Both the position numbers and the translations under genes were made by a program. Source: an uncultured Flavobacterium sp. (lineage in GTDB: Bacteria > Bacteroidota > Bacteroidia > Flavobacteriales > Flavobacteriaceae). Taken from it: 7,615 nt of DNA. Where the stretch lies: positions 1 through 7,615 of the forward strand of contig CAMPIZ010000069.1 in assembly GCA_946886675.1 (NCBI GenBank), in the 5' to 3' direction. The notes below the pieces were generated by a model. That model did no database searches, was not told the DNA's origin, and was given only the letters and a program-made list of their open reading frames with translations. This document shows positions 1-5,550 of this stretch, one piece after another. Position 1 is the first letter of the stretch. Every line of letters starts with the position of its first letter.

Positions 1-2
1 TA

Positions 3-419
3 TGCCTGATGCTGGGTGCTGCAGGTTTTTGCCAGGAATGGAATACCGATCTTGAGGTGGCTAAAGGTAAAGCCGCTGCCCAGAATAAAAATATACTGCT
101 TGTTTTTTCCGGTTCCGACTGGTGTCCTCGCTGCATAGAACTGGAAAAGAAATTGTGGCAAAGCCCCGAATTTAAGTTTGAAGCTGAAAAAAGCTGGATA
201 TTGCTGCGTGCCGACTTTCTTCAGAAAAAAGGCGATTCCGAACCTGTGGATATTAACGACATGAAGATTATCCTTACCGAACGCTATAACCGTAATGGTT
301 TTTTTCCATATATAGTAATGCTCGATAAACATGGCCGCGTTTTAGATCGTGGAGGCTACGAAGAATTTACTACCCCACAGGAATACATTAGCTATTTTAA
401 GAAGCTGGGGAAACGCTGA
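3..419 (+). CDS. Exported thioredoxin-like protein, 5' end missing
   Basis: This is a thioredoxin-fold protein with a WCPRC (CxxC) active site, probably a periplasmic thiol-disulfide oxidoreductase. The reading frame is open to the left edge (Cys-Leu-Met-Leu...), and the first visible residues, LMLGAAGFCQ, look like the second half of a signal peptide. The true start is therefore very likely upstream of the window, and the ATG at 9 is probably internal. Counting from that ATG, the CxxC is at residues 39-42, preceded by the beta strand NILLVFSGSDW. The likely cis-proline is at about 100 (GFFPYIVMLD), followed by the glycine-containing turn of the last strands. The size (about 115 mature residues) fits the thioredoxin_7-like group. 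The CPRC dipeptide differs from the CGPC of housekeeping thioredoxins, so substrate and redox direction cannot be read from it. The gene converges on pepD with 89 bp between them. The fold assignment is strong; the role is inferred. Confidence 0.85.
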   Translation, partial: CLMLGAAGFCQEWNTDLEVAKGKAAAQNKNILLVFSGSDWCPRCIELEKKLWQSPEFKFEAEKSWILLRADFLQKKGDSEPVDINDMKIILTERYNRNGFFPYIVMLDKHGRVLDRGGYEEFTTPQEYISYFKKLGKR

Positions 420-456
420 TGAGGGATTCGGTTATTTACTTTCTGTTTTTAATAAA

Positions 457-486
457 AAAACCGCTGAGAAATCTCCCAACGGTTTT
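457..486. terminator. Likely bidirectional Rho-independent terminator
   Basis: AAAACCG (457-463) pairs with CGGTTTT (480-486), and the loop contains a smaller GAG/CTC pairing (466-468 with 473-475). On the + strand the stem ends in TTTTATAT. On the minus strand it ends in a run of seven T. The site lies between two converging genes (stop codons at 419 and 509), so it can serve both. The stem has only three G-C pairs, so efficiency may be moderate. Confidence 0.6.
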
Positions 487-508
487 ATATATCTAAATAC
501 GGCTTCTT

Positions 509-1972
509 TTATTTTGCCGGAATATTCTCCAGTATTTCCAGTACAAACTTCCAGTATTTTTGAGCAGATGATATGCTTGCCCTTTCGTCCGGTGAGTGAG
601 CGCCTTTAATAGTAGGGCCAAAGGAAATCATATCCATATCAGGATAATTGGTTCCTAATATACCGCACTCGAGCCCTGCATGGCAGGCTACAACATTTGG
701 TTTTTCGTTATTCTGCTTTTCATATATTTCCTTAAGTACCTCAAGTATAGGAGAGCTTACATTTGGTGTCCACCCGGGGTAAGTACCTGAAAAAGTCACC
801 TCACAACCAAACAGCTCAAATGCAGAACGAAGCGCATTGGCAAGGTCAAACTTAGAGCTTTCTACAGATGAACGGGTAAGGCACCCTATATGGATTTTAC
901 CATCCTTAACTATAACTTTTGCTATGTTATTTGATGTCTCTACCAGGTCTTCCATATTAGCGCTCATGCGGTACACACCATTGTGAGCAGCATACAGCGC
1001 ACGCACAAGTCCTTCCTGCACTCCCAGCTCCATAACCTTTGCAGGTGTCTCTGCCGATTTTTCAATCTTAATCTCAAGGTTAGGCTCAGTAGTTTTAAAT
1101 TCTGTTTTAATATCGTTTATAACCTCCTGCATATCAAACACAAAAGCCTCATCAAAAATATCAGAGATTATAACCTTTGCAAAGCTCTCACGCGGAATGG
1201 CATTGCGAAGGCTTCCTCCGTTTATCTCCGCGACCTGAAGCCCGAAATTCTCAAAGCTGTCAAACAGCAGGCGATTCATAATTTTATTGGCATTACCCAG
1301 TCCTTTGTGTATATCCATACCACTGTGACCACCTGTAAGGCCTTTTACAGTAATAGTATAACCTACAGCATTTTCAGGTGCGTCTTCTTCATGGTAAGCC
1401 CTCTCTGCAGTAACATCCACACCACCGGCACAGCCTATATCAATTTCGTCATCCTCTTCGGTATCCAGGTTAAGCAGTATCTCCCCGTTTAAAAGTCCGC
1501 CCTTAAGCCCCATAGCGCCCGTCATTCCGGTTTCTTCGTCTATTGTAAACAGTGCCTCTATGGCAGGATGCTTAATGTCCTTACTTTCCAGCACAGCCAT
1601 TATGGTAGCCACACCCAGTCCGTTATCGGCACCCAGTGTAGTGCCTTTGGCACGCACCCAGTCGCCATCTGTATACATTTCGATACCCTGTGTATCAAAA
1701 TCAAAAACCGTATCGGCATTCTTCTGGTGCACCATATCAAGGTGCGACTGCATTACGATTGTTTTACGGTTTTCCATGCCCGGTGTAGCGGGCTTTTTTA
1801 TAATTACATTACCTACTTCGTCTACAATGGTTTCCAGCCCAAGCTTAGCACCAAAGTCTTTCATAAAGGCAATTACCCTTTCTTCTTTTTTAGACGGCCT
1901 TGGCACGGCATTCAGGTCGGCAAATTTGTTCCATAGCGCTTTTGGCTCAAGGTTTCTGATTTCCTGACTCAT
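509..1972 (-). CDS. pepD: Aminoacyl-histidine dipeptidase (Xaa-His dipeptidase, peptidase family M20C)
   Basis: This is a cytosolic di-zinc dipeptidase that cleaves Xaa-His dipeptides such as carnosine, with some activity on other dipeptides; it would help recycle peptides into amino acids. The 487-residue length fits PepD (about 485). The metal site can be matched residue by residue to what I recall of the E. coli and Vibrio enzymes: His77 and Asp79 in SHLDM, Asp116 in GADNGLG, Glu146-Glu147 in TIDEETG, Asp170 in LNLD and His459 in KGAHSPDE. The segment GLTGGHSGMDIHKGLGNAN (about 211-229) is the lid-domain signature around the dimer-contributed histidine. No active-site residue is missing and there is no signal peptide. 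The start at 1972 gives the usual N-terminus (LEPKALWNKF). The gene lies 33 bp downstream of the small ferredoxin gene on the same strand, so the two are probably cotranscribed. No convincing separate promoter was seen in that gap. Confidence 0.96.
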   Translation of the reverse strand: MSQEIRNLEPKALWNKFADLNAVPRPSKKEERVIAFMKDFGAKLGLETIVDEVGNVIIKKPATPGMENRKTIVMQSHLDMVHQKNADTVFDFDTQGIEMYTDGDWVRAKGTTLGADNGLGVATIMAVLESKDIKHPAIEALFTIDEETGMTGAMGLKGGLLNGEILLNLDTEEDDEIDIGCAGGVDVTAERAYHEEDAPENAVGYTITVKGLTGGHSGMDIHKGLGNANKIMNRLLFDSFENFGLQVAEINGGSLRNAIPRESFAKVIISDIFDEAFVFDMQEVINDIKTEFKTTEPNLEIKIEKSAETPAKVMELGVQEGLVRALYAAHNGVYRMSANMEDLVETSNNIAKVIVKDGKIHIGCLTRSSVESSKFDLANALRSAFELFGCEVTFSGTYPGWTPNVSSPILEVLKEIYEKQNNEKPNVVACHAGLECGILGTNYPDMDMISFGPTIKGAHSPDERASISSAQKYWKFVLEILENIPAK

Positions 1973-2005
1973 TAAAATTATGGTTTTTATAGTTTCTGTT
2001 CAATT

Positions 2006-2263
2006 TCAAAAATAATCCTTTACTATACCTTTTACATCTTTTTCTTCCACCTGCCCTATCCACACATTTTGAGGCTGCAGGTTTACCACAGGGGCATTTT
2101 TGCAGTTATCGGTACAGTCGGTATAAATAAATTCTGTACCGTTGCGCTTTCCGGCTTCCTTAAGCACTTCTTTAAAACACTTGCGGAGCCCTTTGTTAAG
2201 CTTTCCGCATTTTTTACCGTCGCAAATAAAAATAACCTTCTCCGGTGCATCAATCTTTTTCAT
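2006..2263 (-). CDS. Small thioredoxin-like [2Fe-2S] ferredoxin
   Basis: This 85-residue soluble protein resembles the thioredoxin-like [2Fe-2S] ferredoxins, the fold also found in the NuoE subunit of complex I. The cluster ligands expected in that family are visible: Cys14 and Cys19 (CDGKKC, C-x4-C) and Cys50 and Cys54 (CTDNC, C-x3-C). The opening strand KVIFICDGKKCGK and the strand-turn TEFIYTDCTDNCKNAP are typical, as is the ending PVVNLQPQNVWIGQV. Cys29 is an additional cysteine between the two pairs. Such proteins carry one electron, but the redox partner cannot be identified here. The gene is the first of a two-gene unit with pepD, and its start lies 74 bp from the divergent start of the DUF3810 gene. 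No functional tie between a ferredoxin and PepD is known to me, so the pairing may be only transcriptional convenience. Confidence 0.85.
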   Translation of the reverse strand: MKKIDAPEKVIFICDGKKCGKLNKGLRKCFKEVLKEAGKRNGTEFIYTDCTDNCKNAPVVNLQPQNVWIGQVEEKDVKGIVKDYF

Positions 2264-2282
2264 GGGGTTATACAGTAAGCTG

Positions 2283-2313
2283 TTTTACCATACAAAAATA
2301 CTACTTATATTTA
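2283..2313 (+). promoter_or_regulatory. Candidate promoter for the DUF3810 gene
   Basis: TTTT at 2283-2286 and TATATTTA at 2306-2313 are separated by 19 bp, the spacing expected for the Bacteroidota primary sigma factor. Each box differs from the consensus (TTTG and TAnnTTTG) by one base. Transcription would begin near 2320, leaving a leader of about 18 nt before the ATG at 2338. It overlaps the candidate minus-strand boxes, so the two directions may compete. Confidence 0.45.
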
Positions 2314-2321
2314 CAAACCTA
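2314..2321 (-). promoter_or_regulatory. Candidate -7 box for the ferredoxin-pepD unit
   Basis: Read on the minus strand this is TAGGTTTG, an exact match to the Bacteroidota -7 consensus TAnnTTTG. It would give a 5' leader of roughly 45 nt. A second exact match, TATTTTTG, lies closer to the gene at 2293-2300. Neither has a clear TTTG -33 box at the usual spacing: the first has only a T-rich stretch inside the DUF3810 start, and the second has a TTTG only 13 bp upstream. Which one is used cannot be decided here. Confidence 0.35.
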
Positions 2322-2337
2322 TAGATAATTAACCCCA

Positions 2338-3399
2338 ATGAGAAAAAAGATAATACTGAGCATTTTACTGTTTGTACAAATACTTATTGTAAATGTATTG
2401 TCTTTTTTCCCGCAGCTGGTAGAAAACGGTTACAGTAACGGCATCTATCCTTACATTTCAAAAATATCGCGCAGCTTTTTCGGGCTTTTCAGCTTCTCTG
2501 TAGGCGATATTATCTATGGTGTGGTTATCTTTTTTGTTATACGCTGGTTGTGGCTGCGCCGCAAAACATGGCGCAGGGAGTACAAAAGCAATATACTCTC
2601 TATACTCAGCTTTCTTTCTGTTTTTTATTTCCTCTTTTATATGCTTTGGGCGGTAAATTACCACCGGATGCCGCTTAACGAAAAAATGGGTTTCGAAAAA
2701 AAATATGAAATGGAAGAGTTGGTGGCTTTTACCAAAAAACTTATAGAAAAAACCAACCAAATGCACTATAGCATTACAAAAAACGACAGCGTAAAAGTAG
2801 AAAACCCTTATACCGTAAGGCAGGTGTACGATAAGGCTGTAAAAGGCTACAATAACCTGAAACAAACCTATCCTGAGTTTACTTATCAAACAGAAAGCAT
2901 TAAGTCTTCGCTTATAAGCACGCCCTTATCATATATGGGGTTTGGCGGTTACCTTAATCCGTTTACAAACGAGGCACAGGTAAACGAAAATCTTCCGCTT
3001 TATAACCTACCTACCACAACCTGCCACGAAATGTCGCACCAGATAGGATATGCCAGCGAAAGCGAGGCGAACTTTATAGGCTACATGGCTTCTATACACA
3101 GCAACGATCCCTATTTTAAATATTCGGGCTATTCGTTTGCCTTAAAATACTGCATACGCAATATAGAAAAGCTGGATGAAGAAAAGGCAAAAAGCCTGCT
3201 CCCGCTTATACATACGGGCATACTGCGCAACTTTGAAGAAAGTGAGCAGTTTAACGACAGGTACTCCTCTTTTGTGGAGGTCTTTTTTAAAAGTTTTTAT
3301 GATAACTTCCTCAAATTTAACCACCAGAAAGACGGTTTGGAAACCTACAGCCGTTTTGTGGGCTATCTGGTAAATTACTATCGTGAAAAAGATTTATAA
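2338..3399 (+). CDS. DUF3810 family membrane protein with an HExxH metalloprotease-like motif
   Basis: This 353-residue protein has three predicted membrane helices near the N-terminus (about 5-25, 53-73 and 88-106), then a soluble domain of about 245 residues. The basic stretch RWLWLRRKTWRREYK (69-83) should lie in the cytoplasm between helices 2 and 3, which places the C-terminal domain outside the inner membrane, in the periplasm. That domain contains His230-Glu231-x-x-His234 (TTCHEMSHQIG), the zinc-binding and catalytic motif of zincin metalloproteases. Glu241 or Glu243 (SESEANFIGYM) is a possible third ligand. The helix WAVNYHRMPL after the last membrane segment and SYMGFGGYLNPFTNEAQ before the HExxH look like conserved family blocks. 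I recognise the family as DUF3810, which to my knowledge has no assigned substrate; protease activity is inferred from the motif only. The gene ends 40 bp before the sigma factor gene, with no terminator seen between them. Confidence 0.82.
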   Translation: MRKKIILSILLFVQILIVNVLSFFPQLVENGYSNGIYPYISKISRSFFGLFSFSVGDIIYGVVIFFVIRWLWLRRKTWRREYKSNILSILSFLSVFYFLFYMLWAVNYHRMPLNEKMGFEKKYEMEELVAFTKKLIEKTNQMHYSITKNDSVKVENPYTVRQVYDKAVKGYNNLKQTYPEFTYQTESIKSSLISTPLSYMGFGGYLNPFTNEAQVNENLPLYNLPTTTCHEMSHQIGYASESEANFIGYMASIHSNDPYFKYSGYSFALKYCIRNIEKLDEEKAKSLLPLIHTGILRNFEESEQFNDRYSSFVEVFFKSFYDNFLKFNHQKDGLETYSRFVGYLVNYYREKDL

Positions 3400-3403
3400 C
3401 AAA

Positions 3404-3429
3404 CTGTAACATTTTAATAGTTGCTTATA
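3404..3429 (+). promoter_or_regulatory. Candidate ECF-type promoter before the sigma factor gene
   Basis: CTGTAAC at 3404-3410 resembles the AAC-containing -35 elements recognised by ECF sigma factors. It is followed about 14 bp later by CTTATA (3424-3429) as a possible -10 element. No TAnnTTTG box is present in this 40-bp gap. ECF genes often transcribe themselves, so autoregulation is plausible. The leader would be only a few nucleotides long. The assignment rests on motif resemblance alone. Confidence 0.3.
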
Positions 3430-3439
3430 CCAATAAGGC

Positions 3440-3934
3440 ATGAGTTCAGAACTGGAGAAGTCATTTGTAAACCAATTACAGGAAAACCAAAACCTGATAC
3501 ACAAAATATGCAGGCTCTACACCGATAGTGAAGATGCCCACAAAGACCTTTTCCAGGAAATTACAATACAGTTGTGGAAAGCTTATCCACAATTCAGGGG
3601 CGACTCTAAGTTTACTACATGGGCATACAGGGTTGCACTTAATACCGCTATTACCCTTTACCGAAAAAAATCACGCACGGTAAATACCATTGAATTTAAC
3701 AGCACCATACACAAAGTAAATCAGGAAGAATATAACTATGAGGAAGAAGAGCATATAAAATTGCTGTACCAGGCGGTACACCAATTAAATGATATAGAAA
3801 AAGCGCTTGTTTTTATGTACCTGGAAGATAAGGATTATGCCGAAATAGCGGAAACGCTGGGTATAACCGAAGTTAATGCAAGGGTGAAGATGAACAGGAT
3901 AAAAGGAAAATTAAAACAAATATTAAATCCGTAA
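3440..3934 (+). CDS. ECF-type RNA polymerase sigma factor (sigma-70 family)
   Basis: This 164-residue protein has only the sigma2 and sigma4 domains, as expected of the extracytoplasmic-function group, which redirects RNA polymerase to a small regulon in response to an envelope signal. Sigma2 spans about 10-80: the region 2.2 helix is AHKDLFQEITIQLWKAYPQF, and region 2.3/2.4 is the characteristic FRGDSKFTTWAYRVALNTAI with a basic RKKSR end. An acidic linker follows (EEYNYEEEEH, about 97-106). Sigma4 spans about 107-162, with the helix-turn-helix DYAEIAETLGITEVNARVKMNRIKGKLK. An in-frame TAA six bases before the ATG excludes a longer start. There is no extra C-terminal domain. It is the first gene of a tight three-gene operon with a small membrane protein and a TraB/GumN protein. 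The membrane protein is the natural candidate for its partner anti-sigma factor. The regulon is unknown; the operon itself may be a target. Confidence 0.95.
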   Translation: MSSELEKSFVNQLQENQNLIHKICRLYTDSEDAHKDLFQEITIQLWKAYPQFRGDSKFTTWAYRVALNTAITLYRKKSRTVNTIEFNSTIHKVNQEEYNYEEEEHIKLLYQAVHQLNDIEKALVFMYLEDKDYAEIAETLGITEVNARVKMNRIKGKLKQILNP

Positions 3935-3949
3935 CGAGGTAAGGCAACT

Positions 3950-4591
3950 ATGGATGTATTAGATAAATTAAAGAGCGACTGGAAAAAGGATGGAAACCGC
4001 TATCCTAAGATTTCCGAAAACGAAATTTATGCCATGCTGCATAAAAGGTCGTCTTCTATTGTAAAATGGATACTGCTGATTAGTATAGTAGAGTTTGCTA
4101 TATTCTTTTCGCTGTCTTTCCTGCTTAGCGACCATCCTGAGGTAAAAAAGATGGAGCTGTACATGCCGGATTATATGAATATTGGGCTAATGGTTATAGA
4201 TAATGCTATAAACCTTGTATTTATGTACCTGTTCTATGTAAACTATAAAAAGATTACAAATACCGATACCATTAAAAACCTGATGGCAAACATACTGCGC
4301 ACCAGAAAAATTGTGTCGCGTTATATTGTTATTAAACTTGCAGTATTATTTGCAATATCTTTAATAACTTTATTGTTCCTGTTTAACAACGACCCGCAAT
4401 GGCTGGAGCTGCTGCATACTGCCGAGGAAAATGGTAAAGGAACTACCGCAATGGCGCTGTACTTTGGAATAGGTATAGTGTTTATATCTATACTTGTGTG
4501 CTGCTTCTGGCTATTTTACAGGCTTATATATGGCCTGCTGCTTAAGCGATTAAACCGCAATTATCAGGAACTTAAAAAAATAGAATTATAA
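3950..4591 (+). CDS. Four-helix membrane protein of unknown family, possible anti-sigma factor
   Basis: I do not recognise a named domain in this 213-residue protein. It has a hydrophilic N-terminus of about 37 residues (WKKDGNRYPKISENEIYAML then HKRSSS), followed by predicted membrane helices at about 39-59, 77-98, 125-145 and 166-196, and a basic C-terminal tail (KRLNRNYQELKK). Basic residues cluster at the N-terminus, in the loop at 99-124 and in the C-tail, so both ends should be cytoplasmic with two short periplasmic loops. It starts 15 bp after the sigma factor stop, in the same frame. AAGG lies five bases before its ATG and may be a weak ribosome site. The position suggests it restrains or senses for the sigma factor. 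It has no zinc-binding HxxxCxxC motif, no FecR-type periplasmic domain, and a cytoplasmic part shorter than usual for anti-sigma domains. Anti-sigma activity is therefore inferred from gene order only. Confidence 0.8.
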   Translation: MDVLDKLKSDWKKDGNRYPKISENEIYAMLHKRSSSIVKWILLISIVEFAIFFSLSFLLSDHPEVKKMELYMPDYMNIGLMVIDNAINLVFMYLFYVNYKKITNTDTIKNLMANILRTRKIVSRYIVIKLAVLFAISLITLLFLFNNDPQWLELLHTAEENGKGTTAMALYFGIGIVFISILVCCFWLFYRLIYGLLLKRLNRNYQELKKIEL

Positions 4592-4598
4592 GATTACA

Positions 4599-5453
4599 AT
4601 GAAAAAACTTCTCATCGCCGCTATAGCTTTATTTACCATATCATTAAATGCTCAGGATCTTGAAAAATCACTGTTATGGAAGGTATCGGGCAATGGCATT
4701 ACAAAGCCATCATACCTGTTTGGTACCATACACATTACCTGCGACGCTACACTGGATGAAAGTGTGCTGAAAGCTCTGGACGAAACAGAACAGCTGTACC
4801 TGGAACTGGATATGGACGATCCGGCTATGAAGGCTGGCATGATGGGCGGCATGATGATGAAAGACAGCATTACGCTGGACTCTCTTGCAAGTCCGGAAGA
4901 TATTGTAATTCTTGATGAGTTTATAACCAAAGAGCTGGGCATACCGGTTAAAATGATGAACCGTTTTAAACCGGCTATGATTAGCATGTCGCTGCTTCCA
5001 AAGTTTATGGACTGCCCTATGCAGTCATTTGAAGATGAGCTGCTTAAAATTACAAAAACACAAAAGGAAGAGATTTTTGGACTGGAAACTGTTGAGGAAC
5101 AAATGGCGATATTTGATAATATCCCTTACCAGGAACAAATGGACGAACTTATGCTTACAGCCAAAAACGGGCTTGAAAAAGACAAAGCAGAATTTAATAA
5201 AATGCAGGAGGTATACCGCACCAAAGACCTTATGCAGATAATGAAGTTTATGGCCGATACGGAAAATAAAATGTATGGCAACAATGCCGATGTTTTGCTT
5301 ACCGACCGCAATAAAAACTGGATCCCTAAAATTGAGGGTATTGCTAAAGAAAGGCCTACTTTTTTTGGTGTAGGCGCTGCCCACCTGGGCGGTAAGGAAG
5401 GTGTAATTATGCTCCTGAGAAAAAAAGGCTATAAGGTAGAAGCGGTTAATTAA
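4599..5453 (+). CDS. Exported TraB/GumN family protein
   Basis: This 284-residue protein belongs to the TraB/GumN (Tiki-like) superfamily, whose animal members are metal-dependent proteases and whose bacterial members are mostly uncharacterised. An N-terminal signal peptide (MKKLLIAAIALFTISLNAQ, about 1-19) directs it to the periplasm. It has no lipobox cysteine. The family motifs are in order: SYLFGTIH with the first GxxH at 42-45, LYLELD with Glu69, GLETVEEQ with Glu163, DRNKNW at 236-241, and the second GxxH (GAAH, 259-262) in FFGVGAAHLGGKEG, followed by the closing LLRKKGYKVEAV. Residues 77-88 form a methionine-rich patch (six Met in twelve). Two GxxH motifs plus acidic residues are what is proposed to hold the metal in Tiki proteases, so a hydrolytic role is possible but unproven. 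It starts 7 bp after the membrane protein gene, so it is cotranscribed with the sigma factor. Its stop codon lies inside a terminator-like palindrome. Confidence 0.9.
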   Translation: MKKLLIAAIALFTISLNAQDLEKSLLWKVSGNGITKPSYLFGTIHITCDATLDESVLKALDETEQLYLELDMDDPAMKAGMMGGMMMKDSITLDSLASPEDIVILDEFITKELGIPVKMMNRFKPAMISMSLLPKFMDCPMQSFEDELLKITKTQKEEIFGLETVEEQMAIFDNIPYQEQMDELMLTAKNGLEKDKAEFNKMQEVYRTKDLMQIMKFMADTENKMYGNNADVLLTDRNKNWIPKIEGIAKERPTFFGVGAAHLGGKEGVIMLLRKKGYKVEAVN

Positions 5454-5469
5454 CCGCTTTATTCTTTAT
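5440..5469 (+). terminator. Terminator-like palindrome overlapping a stop codon
   Basis: AAGCGGTTAATTAACCGCTT at 5440-5459 is a perfect 20-bp palindrome. In RNA it can fold with AAGCGGTT pairing to AACCGCTT around AATT, followed by UUUAUUCUUUA. The TAA stop of the TraB/GumN gene (5451-5453) lies in its centre. It probably ends the sigma factor operon. Because a ribosome reaching the stop would cover the hairpin, termination could depend on translation. Confidence 0.55.
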
Positions 5470-5488
5470 AAACACTACGCTACTTTTT
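5458..5488 (+). promoter_or_regulatory. Candidate promoter for the outer-membrane receptor gene
   Basis: TTTA at 5458-5461 and TACTTTTT at 5481-5488 are separated by exactly 19 bp. Each differs by one base from the Bacteroidota -33 (TTTG) and -7 (TAnnTTTG) boxes. The -33 box would fall in the T-rich tail of the preceding terminator. Transcription would start near 5495, leaving a leader of about 55 nt. The match is modest, because T-rich sequence makes chance hits likely. Confidence 0.3.
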
Positions 5489-5507
5489 TATATATTGCCA
5501 CATACAA

Positions 5508-5524
5508 AAGGCTTTTAAAGCCTT
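5508..5524 (+). repeat. Short inverted repeat in the receptor gene leader
   Basis: AAGGCTTT (5508-5515) and AAAGCCTT (5517-5524) are 8-bp inverted copies around a single T, 26 bp before the receptor ATG. The site is downstream of the candidate promoter, so it may be a regulator-binding site or a weak RNA hairpin in the leader. No T-tract follows, so it is not a terminator. Confidence 0.5.
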
Positions 5525-5550
5525 AACCTAACCAACAAAACCACATCTTT

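Larger units (their letters stand above)
2263..2337. repeat. Spaced inverted repeat bounding the divergent promoter region
   Basis: TGGGGTTA at 2263-2270 and TAACCCCA at 2330-2337 are perfect 8-bp inverted copies separated by 59 bp. As a result each of the two divergent genes has TAACCCC directly in front of its start codon (TAACCCCATG and TAACCCCAATG). Four consecutive C bases are rare in these A+T-rich gaps. The copies may be operator half-sites or a shared leader element, or may be chance. Confidence 0.5.

Noticed and set aside
349..609. Open frame of 86 codons on the + strand
   Set aside because: It begins inside the thioredoxin-like gene, crosses the terminator and runs antisense into pepD.
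983..1492. Open frame of 169 codons on the + strand
   Set aside because: It lies wholly opposite pepD, whose reading frame has all family motifs. The translation is Cys-, His- and Ser-rich with no recognisable domain.
1560..1967. Two overlapping + strand open frames (to 1967 and to 1936)
   Set aside because: Both are antisense to the N-terminal half of pepD, including its zinc-site region, and show no domain or plausible start context.
1973..2005. Separate promoter for pepD
   Set aside because: A TTTG is present on the minus strand at 2007-2010, but no TAnnTTTG box lies at a suitable distance, so cotranscription with the ferredoxin gene is more likely.
2458..2889. Open frame of 143 codons on the minus strand
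   Set aside because: It is antisense to the DUF3810 gene. Its Phe/Tyr-rich translation mirrors the Lys/Glu-rich and hydrophobic codons of the real gene.
4652..5384. Minus-strand open frames opposite the TraB/GumN gene
   Set aside because: They are antisense to a gene with a signal peptide and all family motifs. The Ser-rich and Phe/His-rich translations are typical shadows.
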